From HXMU1420-13 sp024742815 (lineage in GTDB: Bacteria; Bacteroidota; Rhodothermia; Balneolales; Balneolaceae), in NCBI GenBank assembly GCA_024742815.1, contig JANSXX010000004.1, positions 62,001-126,000 of the forward strand: DNA of 64,000 bases, read 5' to 3'. Positions 25,811 through 34,588 of the stretch are shown here, piece after piece; the first letter of the stretch is position 1, and each line of letters starts with the position of its first letter. The notes under the pieces were generated by a model, which saw only the letters and a program-made list of their open reading frames with translations, made no database searches and was not told the origin of the DNA. A program made the translations under genes and the position numbers.

Positions 25811-26823
25811 TACTGATCCAAATAAACATCATCAATGTACTCGACAGGTTCGGATTCTTGTCCATCTAGGCGTAAAAATAACTCTAAATTGAACGGCTCT
25901 GTAAAGCCTTCCAAATCACCAAATGCCGTGTAGAATGGTGTATTTCTATCGAAAGAAACGGTTCTGTTTTCAATAACAGATTCATTGTTATCTCTCAGAA
26001 TTACTCGATATCCATCTGAAGAAATTGTTTCGTCAAAATAAACGTAAATAGAATCCATTCCACCGTACACATTTGCGTATTGCGGAGCGCTTAAATCAAA
26101 CTCTAGTACTCTTGAATCAGAATAAACGAATTCGGAATTATTTAAGTCGTTAGAAATCCGTGCCCGAAATCTGATACTATCTCCAAGGGAAAGATTTATA
26201 TCATCCCAAAAAAACTCTGTACCCACTTTTACTTGAGTTACCGAGGTATAACTTCCGTTATTTATTTTTTTCTCAATATCTACGGTAGAAGAAGAGTCAT
26301 TACCTATTACACTCGAAACTTGTAGGAATAATTTAACATCAGAGCTATTCAAAAATTCAACATTTAGCAGATCTATCTTTGTATCAACTTTAGTGATCAC
26401 ATCACTTACAACCCATTCAGAATAAATAGTTTCGAAATCATCACCAGCAAAAAAGGTGCGTACCCGAAATTGTTCTCTTTCATTTTCAATATTTAGTATT
26501 TGTAGGAAGTAAGTTTGTTTACTGAAAATCTCAAATTCTTGAAATTTATTTAGATCAAAATTGAATCGTTCTACTTCAACGCCGTTAAAAACACCATATG
26601 GTTTAACTATGGGTACGCTCCATACTAAGCGGTAGTCCAAACTCCCGCCAAATCTTCGTGCGTCGATCACTAAAACATTAATATTTATGGGTGGCGCTAC
26701 CTGAAACTCGGGACTTAATGGATCAACAGGATTCGCTTCGAAAGTCGGGATTTCACGACATGTGATTGATAAGAAAGCGATGGATATAAACAGTATCCGA
26801 TGGTATGTATAATTACACATCAT
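25810..26823 (-). CDS. Fibronectin-like lipoprotein (first of the cluster)
   Basis: 337 residues, or one fewer if the second ATG is used. Lipobox LSITC near residue 22 followed by REIPTFEANPVDPLSPEF. Beta-rich body with fibronectin-type turns (RLVWSVPIVKPYGVFNGVEV, FRVRTFFAGDDFETIYSEWV, RFRARISNDLNNSEFVYSD). A paralog of 24791-25810 by the shared post-Cys motif VDPLS. Start overlaps the stop of the PEGA-like gene before it. Probably a surface or periplasmic-face lipoprotein binding a partner protein or glycan (inference only). Confidence 0.78.
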   Translation of the reverse strand: MMCNYTYHRILFISIAFLSITCREIPTFEANPVDPLSPEFQVAPPININVLVIDARRFGGSLDYRLVWSVPIVKPYGVFNGVEVERFNFDLNKFQEFEIFSKQTYFLQILNIENEREQFRVRTFFAGDDFETIYSEWVVSDVITKVDTKIDLLNVEFLNSSDVKLFLQVSSVIGNDSSSTVDIEKKINNGSYTSVTQVKVGTEFFWDDINLSLGDSIRFRARISNDLNNSEFVYSDSRVLEFDLSAPQYANVYGGMDSIYVYFDETISSDGYRVILRDNNESVIENRTVSFDRNTPFYTAFGDLEGFTEPFNLELFLRLDGQESEPVEYIDDVYLDQ

Positions 26824-27806
26824 TTACCCCCTCCGAGTCTTAAATTTAAAGAAATTGCCGGGCTCATAGATATTGGGTCTACAGTGGGGGAAACATTCAC
26901 TTTTCTGCTGTAATACCCACTTTTAGGCTTCATGAATCCATGAATAGTAGTTGCAATATATAGAGCAGCCATACCGGATAATATCATAGTACGTGTATTA
27001 TTCAGTTCTTGCATTTTCGCTTTTGGAGACTGCAGTTCATTGCGTAACTGAACAGCAAGCAGAGTGTTATTTGTGGATTGATAATTACTGTAGATCTCGT
27101 CGTATTCGCTTTTTTCCCGTTGATACTTGGAATTATTACCAGACAATAAAACCCCTAAGCCTATGAACGCCGAATAAGTGATAATTGCATGTTCATAGCG
27201 CTTTGCAGAAAGGTAACCACCTCCGGGAAGCAGTTTTAGAACGCCCCAATCTTCCGGGTTTCTGTGAAAACGGTTAATATGTGTTATTTCTGTAAGATCA
27301 GAACTGAATGAATATTTGATTTCACCTTCTTTGGGATGTCTTACAATCAACTGATGTTTACCTGGTGCTAAGAATACTTCAGCGTAGCCGGTACCCACAT
27401 AGTTACCATTCACGATTAATTCTCCATCAGTTTCGGTAGTGAGAGTGGTATTATAACCATTTTCTAGTACGAGAAATGAAGTATTAGCATCACGTCTAAA
27501 TTTTCTAAAATTATAGAATTTATAGGTGGTTTCATCCTCATCAACCAAAGCGTAGGAGATCACATCATCCATTACTTCGTTCACCAAACGCAACTGTTTA
27601 TACCCAATACTAACCTGAATACTGTCACCGGATTTTACCTTGTGGCGGTCTTCATAATTATTATCAACCACCACGTATAAATATTCGAGGTTAAACTCAA
27701 ATTCTATCCATCCTTTAGGCACTTCGGATTCATTATTTTGGGCAATAGCTGCGTTGCAAAAAAGAAAGCAAAGAATGGATGTGATATATAGGATACGAGC
27801 AATCAA
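26820..27806 (-). CDS. Exported PEGA-like protein with two C-terminal membrane segments (second paralog)
   Basis: 328 residues, apparently starting with TTG at 27804-27806; no ATG is available before the signal peptide (ILYITSILCFLFCNAAIAQ). PEGA-like blocks: residues ~33-80 (IEFEFNLEYLYVVVDNNY...GYKQLRLVN) and ~125-170 (LIVNGNYVGTGYAEVFLAPGKHQLIVRHP, a clear PEGA pattern). Then LKLLPGGGYLSAKRYEHAIITYSAFIGLGVLL, a DUF5683-like loop and helix, a polar linker, and a second helix MILSGMAALYIATTI. It follows the first paralog by 16 bases. Function unknown. Confidence 0.8.
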   Translation of the reverse strand: MIARILYITSILCFLFCNAAIAQNNESEVPKGWIEFEFNLEYLYVVVDNNYEDRHKVKSGDSIQVSIGYKQLRLVNEVMDDVISYALVDEDETTYKFYNFRKFRRDANTSFLVLENGYNTTLTTETDGELIVNGNYVGTGYAEVFLAPGKHQLIVRHPKEGEIKYSFSSDLTEITHINRFHRNPEDWGVLKLLPGGGYLSAKRYEHAIITYSAFIGLGVLLSGNNSKYQREKSEYDEIYSNYQSTNNTLLAVQLRNELQSPKAKMQELNNTRTMILSGMAALYIATTIHGFMKPKSGYYSRKVNVSPTVDPISMSPAISLNLRLGGGK

Positions 27807-27822
27807 AAGTTAGAAGTTAAAT

Positions 27823-28788
27823 TTAAAAATTGAAGGTAAAATGAAGTTGTGGGGCAAGCTGACCTTTACGATTAAGTGCTTGAGCGTTGAACTGTACCGG
27901 TGGTGTTGCATAACCACCTTTTGGGCGTTTAAAAGCCTTGTAGGTGGTAAAATTGTAAATCAAACCTGCACCTATAAGTGAAAGGGTAGAGCGCCGTTTA
28001 TTCTTTTTGATATCTTTTTCGTAGTTGTCTAATCGCTGATCAGCACTTGGCCCCGGTACATATCCGCGAAAAAGAAAGAGGTCACGGTCTTGGCGTATTC
28101 TTTCCACTCTCTTTTTTGAATAGCTGCTATAAGCCAACAAACTACCAATACTTGCAACCGTTAGAAATGCTTCCTTTTTTTCATCATTAACGAAATAAAC
28201 AAGTCCGGGCACAAAACGCACAACATTAGGGATATTTCTGTAGTCGTTGAAATAATGGTGCAGTTCCTTCTGAGCTTCCAGAGCGCTTTCAAATTTGTTG
28301 GTTAATGTTCCAAACTCTGGATGATTTATAAATAGCTCGTACGAGTTATCAGGTAATAATAATGAAATCTGAGAATAGCCCATCAGCACCTGATCTACAA
28401 ATATCTCTGCACCTTCTTCAGAATGGATGGTGACATTATAACCGTTAACAATCGATTTGTAGGAACTTCTGGGGCTAACATTCTGTGGCTTGTTAAAATT
28501 GATTTGCATTCCGCTTGTCTGTGCGGTATAAATAGTACCCTTGAATTTAGTGTCGTGATAGCCTTGCTGAATTCCCCGAAATGCATAAGTACCTGACGGT
28601 AATTCGAGGGTGTCTCCGGAACTTACATATAGCGGATTATCCAAATCATCGTCGATCAGTAAAATGAAATCTTCGATGTTACTTTCGATAACAAATTTAC
28701 CATTAGGAATTTCACTTTCAGATAATTGCGCAAACAGTGATGGCAACCCCGAAATGAACAAAAATAAACCTAAAAGAAGTACCCGCAT
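27823..28788 (-). CDS. Exported PEGA-like protein with two C-terminal membrane segments (first paralog)
   Basis: 321 residues from the ATG at 28788, which gives a clean signal peptide (MRVLLLGLFLFISGLPSLFA). A start at 28842 would put 18 residues before it. Blocks match the two other paralogs: FVIESNIEDFILLIDDDL...GTYAFRGI, then AEIFVDQVLMGYSQISLLLPDNSYELFINHP, then VRFVPGLVYFVNDEKKEAFLTVASIGSLLAYS and a second helix STLSLIGAGLIYNFTTY ending in KRPKGGY (compare MKPKSGYY in the neighbour). First gene of the five-gene operon; its promoter should lie between 28789 and 28907. Confidence 0.78.
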   Translation of the reverse strand: MRVLLLGLFLFISGLPSLFAQLSESEIPNGKFVIESNIEDFILLIDDDLDNPLYVSSGDTLELPSGTYAFRGIQQGYHDTKFKGTIYTAQTSGMQINFNKPQNVSPRSSYKSIVNGYNVTIHSEEGAEIFVDQVLMGYSQISLLLPDNSYELFINHPEFGTLTNKFESALEAQKELHHYFNDYRNIPNVVRFVPGLVYFVNDEKKEAFLTVASIGSLLAYSSYSKKRVERIRQDRDLFLFRGYVPGPSADQRLDNYEKDIKKNKRRSTLSLIGAGLIYNFTTYKAFKRPKGGYATPPVQFNAQALNRKGQLAPQLHFTFNF

Positions 28789-28907
28789 GAACTCTGATAA
28801 TATTGACTTTATTTTCAAATTCGAAAATAGAATAATATTCATTAAATAAAATAAGCAGATTGATTTAGTTGCTAGTCATCAAGCTGGATTTGGAGATGTA
28901 TTAATGG

Positions 28908-29165
28908 TTAGATTTGTGATGTTAAATACGTTTTCCGAATTAATTCAGTCAGTATAAACCGGTCCTTGTCCCATTTCTGGGGATTCCAATAAATGTAATT
29001 CGAAATATTCTGGAATGATTTTTTATCACTGATGATATGCTCGTAATAATTACATGCCAAACGGGGGTTCCGGTTGTCTTGCGGATAGGATACAATTTCG
29101 ATGATTCCATGCATATGAGTAGGTATTACAACCATTGAACGTAATTTAAGATGGTTTATGAGTTT
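28908..29165 (-). pseudogene. Decayed REP-associated (IS200-like, Y1) transposase
   Basis: The minus strand encodes LKLRSMVVIPTHMHGIIEI, the His-x-His (HUH) motif region of RAYT transposases, then jumps to NYYEHIISDKKSFQNISNYIYWNPQKWDKDRF, the catalytic Tyr region and end. The intact protein is about 180-220 residues; here the N-terminus is missing (TGA upstream) and ~80 residues between the motifs are gone. Both metal-binding His residues and the Tyr survive, but the fold cannot. An ATG-initiated 75-codon ORF (28908-29135) remains. It marks an old insertion between the envelope operon and leuS. Confidence 0.85.
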
Positions 29166-29258
29166 TCAAATCAAAACCAATAATCATTCGGTAAATGGCA
29201 AAGAATAGTGGTAATTTTGAAGCTTGTAACATTGATTTAAATAAAGATTACTCGCTAA

Positions 29259-31784
29259 ATGCACCCTTACAGACCCGCTGATATCGAACCGAAATGGCAA
29301 CAATACTGGCTCGAAAATAAGACCTTTAAAACGCCTACCGACCGTACAAAACCAAAGTTTTATGTGTTGGATATGTTTCCGTATCCAAGTGGATCAGGGT
29401 TGCATGTTGGTCACCCGGAAGGCTATACAGCTACCGACATTCTAGCTCGCTATAAGCGAATGAACGGCTTTAATGTATTACACCCGATAGGTTGGGATGC
29501 ATTCGGACTTCCGGCCGAGCAGTATGCGGTAAAAACGGGTACACATCCTAAAATCACTACCGAGAAAAACATCAATCGATTCCGCGAGCAGTTACAAGCT
29601 ATAGGTTTTTCTTACGATTGGGATCGAGAAGTAAACACCACCGATCCCAATTACTTCAAGTGGACGCAATGGATATTTCTGAAATTGTTTGAACGAGGGT
29701 TGGCGTACGAAGATGAAGTTGCCGTTAACTGGTGCCCGGAATTAGGTACTGTGCTCGCGAATGAAGAAGTAATTGATGGAAAAAGCGAAGTGGGTGGATA
29801 TCCCGTAATCCGCAAGCCGATGCGCCAGTGGGTGTTAAAAATTACCGCTTATGCCGAGCGATTACTCAATGATCTGGATGATTTAGACTGGCCGGAATCG
29901 CTAAAAGACATGCAGCGCAATTGGATCGGGAAATCCATAGGGGCGGAAATAGATTTTAAGGTTGATGACTATGAAGAAACCATCAGAGTGTATACTACAC
30001 GCCCGGATACTATTTTTGGAGCAACCTATATGGTGCTAGCACCTGAACATCATTTGGTGGCAAAAATCACTACAGATGAACAAAAGGATGCGGTTGGCGC
30101 TTATCAAGAAGAAGCGGCGAAGAAATCTGATTTAGATCGACAGGAACTCAATAAAGACAAGACCGGTGTGTTTACCGGCGCTTATGCAATTAATCCGGCA
30201 AATGGAAAGAAAATCCCAATTTGGATTGCCGATTATGTTTTGGTGAGTTATGGAACCGGGGCAATCATGGCAGTTCCGGGTCAAGATGAACGCGATTGGG
30301 AGTTCGCAGAAAAATTCGAACTGCCGATAGTTCGAACAGTTCAACCTGAAGAAGGTTTTGAAGGCAAAGCATACACGGGAGAAGGTGCTGCCATTAATAG
30401 TGATTTTTTGAACGGTTTAGAAATTACTGAAGCCAAAGCGAAGATTATTGAATGGCTGGAAGAACAAGGAGCCGGAACCAAAGCAGTTAATTACAAATTG
30501 CGTGATTGGCTGTTCTCACGGCAGCGTTATTGGGGCGAACCTTTCCCAATTATTCATGTAGATGGGCAAGCTAAAGCGGTGAGTTATGATGAACTCCCTC
30601 TTGAACTCCCGGAAGTAGAAAAATATCAACCAACGGGCGATGGTGAACCACCGTTAGCGAATGCTACCGATTGGGTGAATACAACTGATCCTGAAACCGG
30701 AAAACCGGCAAAGCGTGAAACCAACACGATGCCACAGTGGGCGGGATCATGCTGGTATTATCTGCGTTATATTTCGCCCGATTGGGACGGCGGACCGGTT
30801 GATCCGGATTATGAAAAATATTGGATGCCGGTGGATCTTTATGTTGGCGGGGCAGAACATGCTGTTCTTCACTTGTTGTACGCTCGCTTTTGGCATAAAG
30901 TATTGTTCGATTTAGGAGTGGTATCCACCAAAGAGCCGTTCCAAAAATTGGTGAACCAAGGGATGATTTTGGGTGAAATGGAATTCACTGCTCCCGATGG
31001 TTCTAAGCTTGCTGAAGATCAGGTCGAGAAACGTGGAGATGCGTTTTATCAAAAGGGATCGGATATCAAATTGGATGCGCGAGCTCATAAAATGAGTAAG
31101 AGTCGCGGTAATGTAATTAACCCCGATCATGTAATCGAGCAATTTGGTGCAGATTCACTTCGCTTATACGAAATGTTTATGGGGCCACTGGAGCAAGTGA
31201 AACCCTGGAGTACTAAAGGCGTGGATGGCGTAAACCGATTCCTAAACCGTGCTTGGAGATTATTGGTGGATGAAGACTCAGGGAATTTAAGAACTGATGA
31301 TATTGAGGCGAATAAAGATCAGCTGAAAGTATTGCATACAGCCATCAAAAAAGTAACGGAAGATGTTGAAGCAATGCGCTTTAATACTGCTATTTCTGCA
31401 TTGATGATTTTTGTGAACGAAGCAAACAGCTGGAAATCGGTGCCTGTATCAGTAGCCGAAGATTTCCTGAAGTTGTTGAACCCATTTGCACCGCATATTG
31501 CTGAAGAATTGTGGAGTAAGCTCGGAAATAAGGATACTATTTCTTACACCGATTGGCCGACATTTAACGAAGAATACCTAAAAGAAGACGAGATTATGTA
31601 TCCCGTTCAGGTAAATGGAAAAGTTCGTGCAGATATCTTTATTCCGGCAGAAAAAGCCAAAGACAAAGACTATGTACTGGATGTTGCTAAATCGGAAGAG
31701 AAAGTTAAAAAGTATCTGGATGAGGGCAATTTAATGAAGGAGATCTTTGTACCAGGTAGAATTGTAAATCTGGTTATCAAGTAG
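29259..31784 (+). CDS. leuS: Leucyl-tRNA synthetase
   Basis: 841 residues, bacterial type. Class I signatures: the HIGH equivalent in FPYPSGSGLHVGHPEGY (residues ~42-58) and KMSKS in AHKMSKSRGNVINPD (~612-626). The editing (CP1) domain is present, with TTRPDTIFGATYMVLAPEH and TGAIMAVPGQDERDWEFA, whose GxDERD-type Asp binds misacylated tRNA. The C-terminal domain ends EIFVPGRIVNLVIK. It is transcribed alone and ends at a strong terminator (31821-31852). Confidence 0.98.
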   Translation: MHPYRPADIEPKWQQYWLENKTFKTPTDRTKPKFYVLDMFPYPSGSGLHVGHPEGYTATDILARYKRMNGFNVLHPIGWDAFGLPAEQYAVKTGTHPKITTEKNINRFREQLQAIGFSYDWDREVNTTDPNYFKWTQWIFLKLFERGLAYEDEVAVNWCPELGTVLANEEVIDGKSEVGGYPVIRKPMRQWVLKITAYAERLLNDLDDLDWPESLKDMQRNWIGKSIGAEIDFKVDDYEETIRVYTTRPDTIFGATYMVLAPEHHLVAKITTDEQKDAVGAYQEEAAKKSDLDRQELNKDKTGVFTGAYAINPANGKKIPIWIADYVLVSYGTGAIMAVPGQDERDWEFAEKFELPIVRTVQPEEGFEGKAYTGEGAAINSDFLNGLEITEAKAKIIEWLEEQGAGTKAVNYKLRDWLFSRQRYWGEPFPIIHVDGQAKAVSYDELPLELPEVEKYQPTGDGEPPLANATDWVNTTDPETGKPAKRETNTMPQWAGSCWYYLRYISPDWDGGPVDPDYEKYWMPVDLYVGGAEHAVLHLLYARFWHKVLFDLGVVSTKEPFQKLVNQGMILGEMEFTAPDGSKLAEDQVEKRGDAFYQKGSDIKLDARAHKMSKSRGNVINPDHVIEQFGADSLRLYEMFMGPLEQVKPWSTKGVDGVNRFLNRAWRLLVDEDSGNLRTDDIEANKDQLKVLHTAIKKVTEDVEAMRFNTAISALMIFVNEANSWKSVPVSVAEDFLKLLNPFAPHIAEELWSKLGNKDTISYTDWPTFNEEYLKEDEIMYPVQVNGKVRADIFIPAEKAKDKDYVLDVAKSEEKVKKYLDEGNLMKEIFVPGRIVNLVIK

Positions 31785-31820
31785 ATTCATTTTTTGACCA
31801 AGACAGTCTTACCAAACCAA

Positions 31821-31852
31821 AAAAGGCTTCTAAGTAGTTAGAAGCCTTTTTA
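31821..31852. terminator. Bidirectional terminator between leuS and gltA
   Basis: A perfect 14-bp stem AAAAAGGCTTCTAA/TTAGAAGCCTTTTT with loop GTAG. Because both arms end in A/T runs, it gives a T tract on both strands and can stop leuS (plus) and the citrate synthase gene (minus). Confidence 0.95.
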
Positions 31853-31870
31853 ATTTCGTAACAGTAAAAA

Positions 31871-33031
31871 TTATCTGTCGCCTAAAGCTGGATAGGGTTT
31901 ATTTTTCTCACCCACGTATAAAGCACGTGGTCGAACCAAGCGGTTGTTTTTAGATTGCTCGATAAAATGTCCGGTCCAACCTGAAATTCGACTCATTGCA
32001 AAAATACAAGTAAACAAGTCGGGCTGAATACCCATTGAGTAATACACGGTTGCGGAGAAGAAATCTACATTTGGATCGATATTTTTTTCGCTTTTCATGG
32101 TGTTTAACATATCCATCGACCATTTATATAGGCGTTCATGGCCGGTTTCTTCGCTAAGTTTCTTAGCCATTTTTTGGAGGTGACGAGCTCTTGGATCAAA
32201 GGTCTTATATACGCGGTGACCAAATCCCATGATTTTTTCTTTTTTCGCTAATTTATCTTTCGTAAATGCAACGGCATCAGCGTTTTCGCCCTGCTCACCT
32301 AATTCAAGTAATGTATTCATTACGGCGGTATTTGCGCCTCCGTGTAATGGGCCTTTTAAAGAGCCAATTGCTCCTGTTACTGCAGAATACATATCTGATA
32401 AGGTTGCACAAATTGCGCGACATGTAAACGTTGAGGCGTTCATGCCATGCTCTGCGTGTAGAATTAAACACAGATCTAAGGTTTTTTCGGCTTGCTCACC
32501 CGGGCGCTCACCATTCAGCATGTAGAGGAAATTATAAGCAGTGCTTCCTTCGCTTAGAGGAGCAACCATTTCTTCACCACTTCGGATTCTGGAAAAAGCA
32601 GCAATAATCGTAGGCATTTTTGCGGTAATGTTGATTGCTTTTTCGTAAAAAGAATCATCGGGTAGATCGATATCAGATTCGGAAAGCATAGATACAGCAG
32701 AACGAAGTACCGACATCGGGTTCGATTTCTTATTTACTGTGTGTAGATAATCAACAACTACTTTTGGTAATTCTCTGCGCGACTGTAATTTTTCCTGTAA
32801 AGCTTCTAATTCTTCTTTATTTGGCAAGCGATCGTTCCAGAGCAAAAAGCAAACTTCCTCGAAAGTGCTGTTCTCGGCTAGTTCATCGATATTATAGCCT
32901 TCGTAAATCAGTTCACCGCTTTGGCCATCAATACTGCTTTTGGTAGTAGAAAAAGCAACGATACCCTCAAGTCCCTTATTTATATATGGGTATTTCGTCT
33001 CATCAAAGCCAGTGTGTAGGTCGTTCGACAT
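31871..33031 (-). CDS. gltA: Citrate synthase (citrate/2-methylcitrate synthase family)
   Basis: 386 residues, the short form. It condenses acetyl-CoA with oxaloacetate. Catalytic residues: His in GPLHGGANTAV, His in MGFGHRVYKTFDPRARHL and Asp in NVDFFSATVYYSMG; an additional conserved stretch is LILHAEHGMNASTF. The length (~385) is shared with 2-methylcitrate synthases, but no prp genes are nearby, so a TCA-cycle role is likelier. Transcribed from the divergent region 33032-33243 and ended by the terminator at 31821-31852. Confidence 0.95.
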   Translation of the reverse strand: MSNDLHTGFDETKYPYINKGLEGIVAFSTTKSSIDGQSGELIYEGYNIDELAENSTFEEVCFLLWNDRLPNKEELEALQEKLQSRRELPKVVVDYLHTVNKKSNPMSVLRSAVSMLSESDIDLPDDSFYEKAINITAKMPTIIAAFSRIRSGEEMVAPLSEGSTAYNFLYMLNGERPGEQAEKTLDLCLILHAEHGMNASTFTCRAICATLSDMYSAVTGAIGSLKGPLHGGANTAVMNTLLELGEQGENADAVAFTKDKLAKKEKIMGFGHRVYKTFDPRARHLQKMAKKLSEETGHERLYKWSMDMLNTMKSEKNIDPNVDFFSATVYYSMGIQPDLFTCIFAMSRISGWTGHFIEQSKNNRLVRPRALYVGEKNKPYPALGDR

Positions 33032-33243
33032 TGTTTATTCCTTTAAATTTAGTAGTTCAATACAGGATATGTTCAGACAACAGGAATGCTTTTCTTGACC
33101 AAAAAATTTCCCGATTCCGATACTTTTTAAGATTAGGAATTTACACAAACAAGGGGAAAATATTAAACAGTAAAAAAGCGGTTTTTTCGATTGAAACCTC
33201 AACTTGATACCAACGTAGCTTTATAAGTATTAAATGGAGGATT

Positions 33244-33741
33244 ATGGATAGTTATCAATTTGATTTTTTAGGTGGATTACATTTTTTATCAGCTATACTG
33301 GCTATGATTTTAGGCGCATTTGTATTGTTCAATAAAAAGGGAGGCCCAACGCACGTACGTGCCGGTTATGCTTACGCAGTAATGATGTTAATTCTAAATA
33401 TCACAGCCCTTTTGATCTATAAACTATTTGGAAAATTCGGCCCTTTCCACATTGCAGCGGTAATCAGTTTGGTAACTTTATTGGGCGGTATCATACCTGC
33501 TTATTTACGAAAACCAGAAAAAACCTGGCTGGAATTTCACTACGAGTTTATGAACTGGTCGATTATCGGGTTGTACGCAGCTTTTTGGTCAGAAACATTT
33601 AGCCGGTTTTTTCGATTTGCAGGATTTTGGGTGTTAGTAGCCACAGCTACAGCCTTAACTGTTGCAATTGGGGCATATTTCTTAAAATCACGAAAAAAGA
33701 AAATACTTGAAAAATATAAGCCCTCAGCTTCTACAGCCTAA
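33244..33741 (+). CDS. DUF2306-type membrane protein
   Basis: 165 residues with four or five hydrophobic helices. The family pattern is seen: LGGLHFLSAILAMILGAFVLFNKKGG near the start, then HVRAGYAYAVMMLILNITALLIY and FGPFHIAAVISLVTLLGG. The conserved His residues (in GGLHF, THVRAG, GPFHI, EFHYEF) could bind heme or metal, but this is not proven. Probably an inner-membrane protein. Divergent from gltA; GGAGG-like ribosome site (TGGAGG, 33236-33241) directly before the ATG. Confidence 0.85.
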   Translation: MDSYQFDFLGGLHFLSAILAMILGAFVLFNKKGGPTHVRAGYAYAVMMLILNITALLIYKLFGKFGPFHIAAVISLVTLLGGIIPAYLRKPEKTWLEFHYEFMNWSIIGLYAAFWSETFSRFFRFAGFWVLVATATALTVAIGAYFLKSRKKKILEKYKPSASTA

Positions 33742-33746
33742 CTTAA

Positions 33747-34511
33747 CTAGATATTAGATTTACTTTCTTCCCAGTATCGGTCCATTTCCTCTAAACTGGC
33801 TTCTTTAAGTGGCTTTCCTTCCTTTTTTAAAGATTCTTCCACAAACCGAAATCGGGTTTCGAATTTTTTGTTGGTAAGTCGCAAACTGTCTTCTGCAGTT
33901 AACTCAAAAAACCGGGCAACATTAACCAAGCTGAAAAGTAAATCACCAAATTCATCGGCTTGTTTTTCTTTGGAAGACGATTCCAACGTTTCACGAAACT
34001 CAGCAAGTTCTTCTTCAAGTTTATGCCACGCTTGTCGCCATTCGGGCCAGTCGAAGCCCACATTCGCTGCTTTTTCCTGCATGCGCTGGGCACGAATTAG
34101 CGCTGGCAGGTGAACGGGAAGTCCATCCAAAGTCGATTTTTTCCCTTCTTTCAATTTGATGTTTTCCCAGTTTTCAGCTACTTCGTCTTCGCCTTTTACT
34201 ACTTGCTCGCCAAAAACATGTGGGTGTCTTGTAATCAACTTATCCATGAGGGTGTAAATCACATCGCCCATGTTAAAAGCCTCTTTTTCGTTGGCCATGT
34301 TCGTGTGAAATACTACATGAAGTAATAAATCTCCAAGCTCTTTCTTAAACTCATCAAAGTCTTGATTATCAATAGCTTCAATTGCTTCATAAGCCTCTTC
34401 AATCAGGTTGTCTTTGATGCTTTCGTGGGTTTGTTTACGATCCCATGGACATTCTTTTCTGAGGATAGCAACTAGTTCAACGAGATCTTCAAATTCACGG
34501 CTTGGCTTCAT
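33747..34511 (-). CDS. mazG: Nucleoside triphosphate pyrophosphohydrolase
   Basis: 254 residues, the two-domain MazG. It hydrolyses (d)NTPs to NMP and pyrophosphate and cleans the nucleotide pool. Seen: the N-terminal LRKECPWDRKQTHESIKDNLIEEAYE (E-E-x-x-E metal site) with KKELGDLLLHVVFHTNMA, then the second domain LEEELAEFRETL and DEFGDLLFSLVNVARF. Both sets of acidic residues are present. It is convergent with the DUF2306 gene (5-base gap) and follows the GATase-like gene by 77 bases. Confidence 0.96.
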   Translation of the reverse strand: MKPSREFEDLVELVAILRKECPWDRKQTHESIKDNLIEEAYEAIEAIDNQDFDEFKKELGDLLLHVVFHTNMANEKEAFNMGDVIYTLMDKLITRHPHVFGEQVVKGEDEVAENWENIKLKEGKKSTLDGLPVHLPALIRAQRMQEKAANVGFDWPEWRQAWHKLEEELAEFRETLESSSKEKQADEFGDLLFSLVNVARFFELTAEDSLRLTNKKFETRFRFVEESLKKEGKPLKEASLEEMDRYWEESKSNI

Positions 34512-34588
34512 AGTAAATGTTAAATGCTGATTTTTAAATTTTAAATTAAAAACAATTTAACACTTAACATTTAGCATTAAACATTGAA

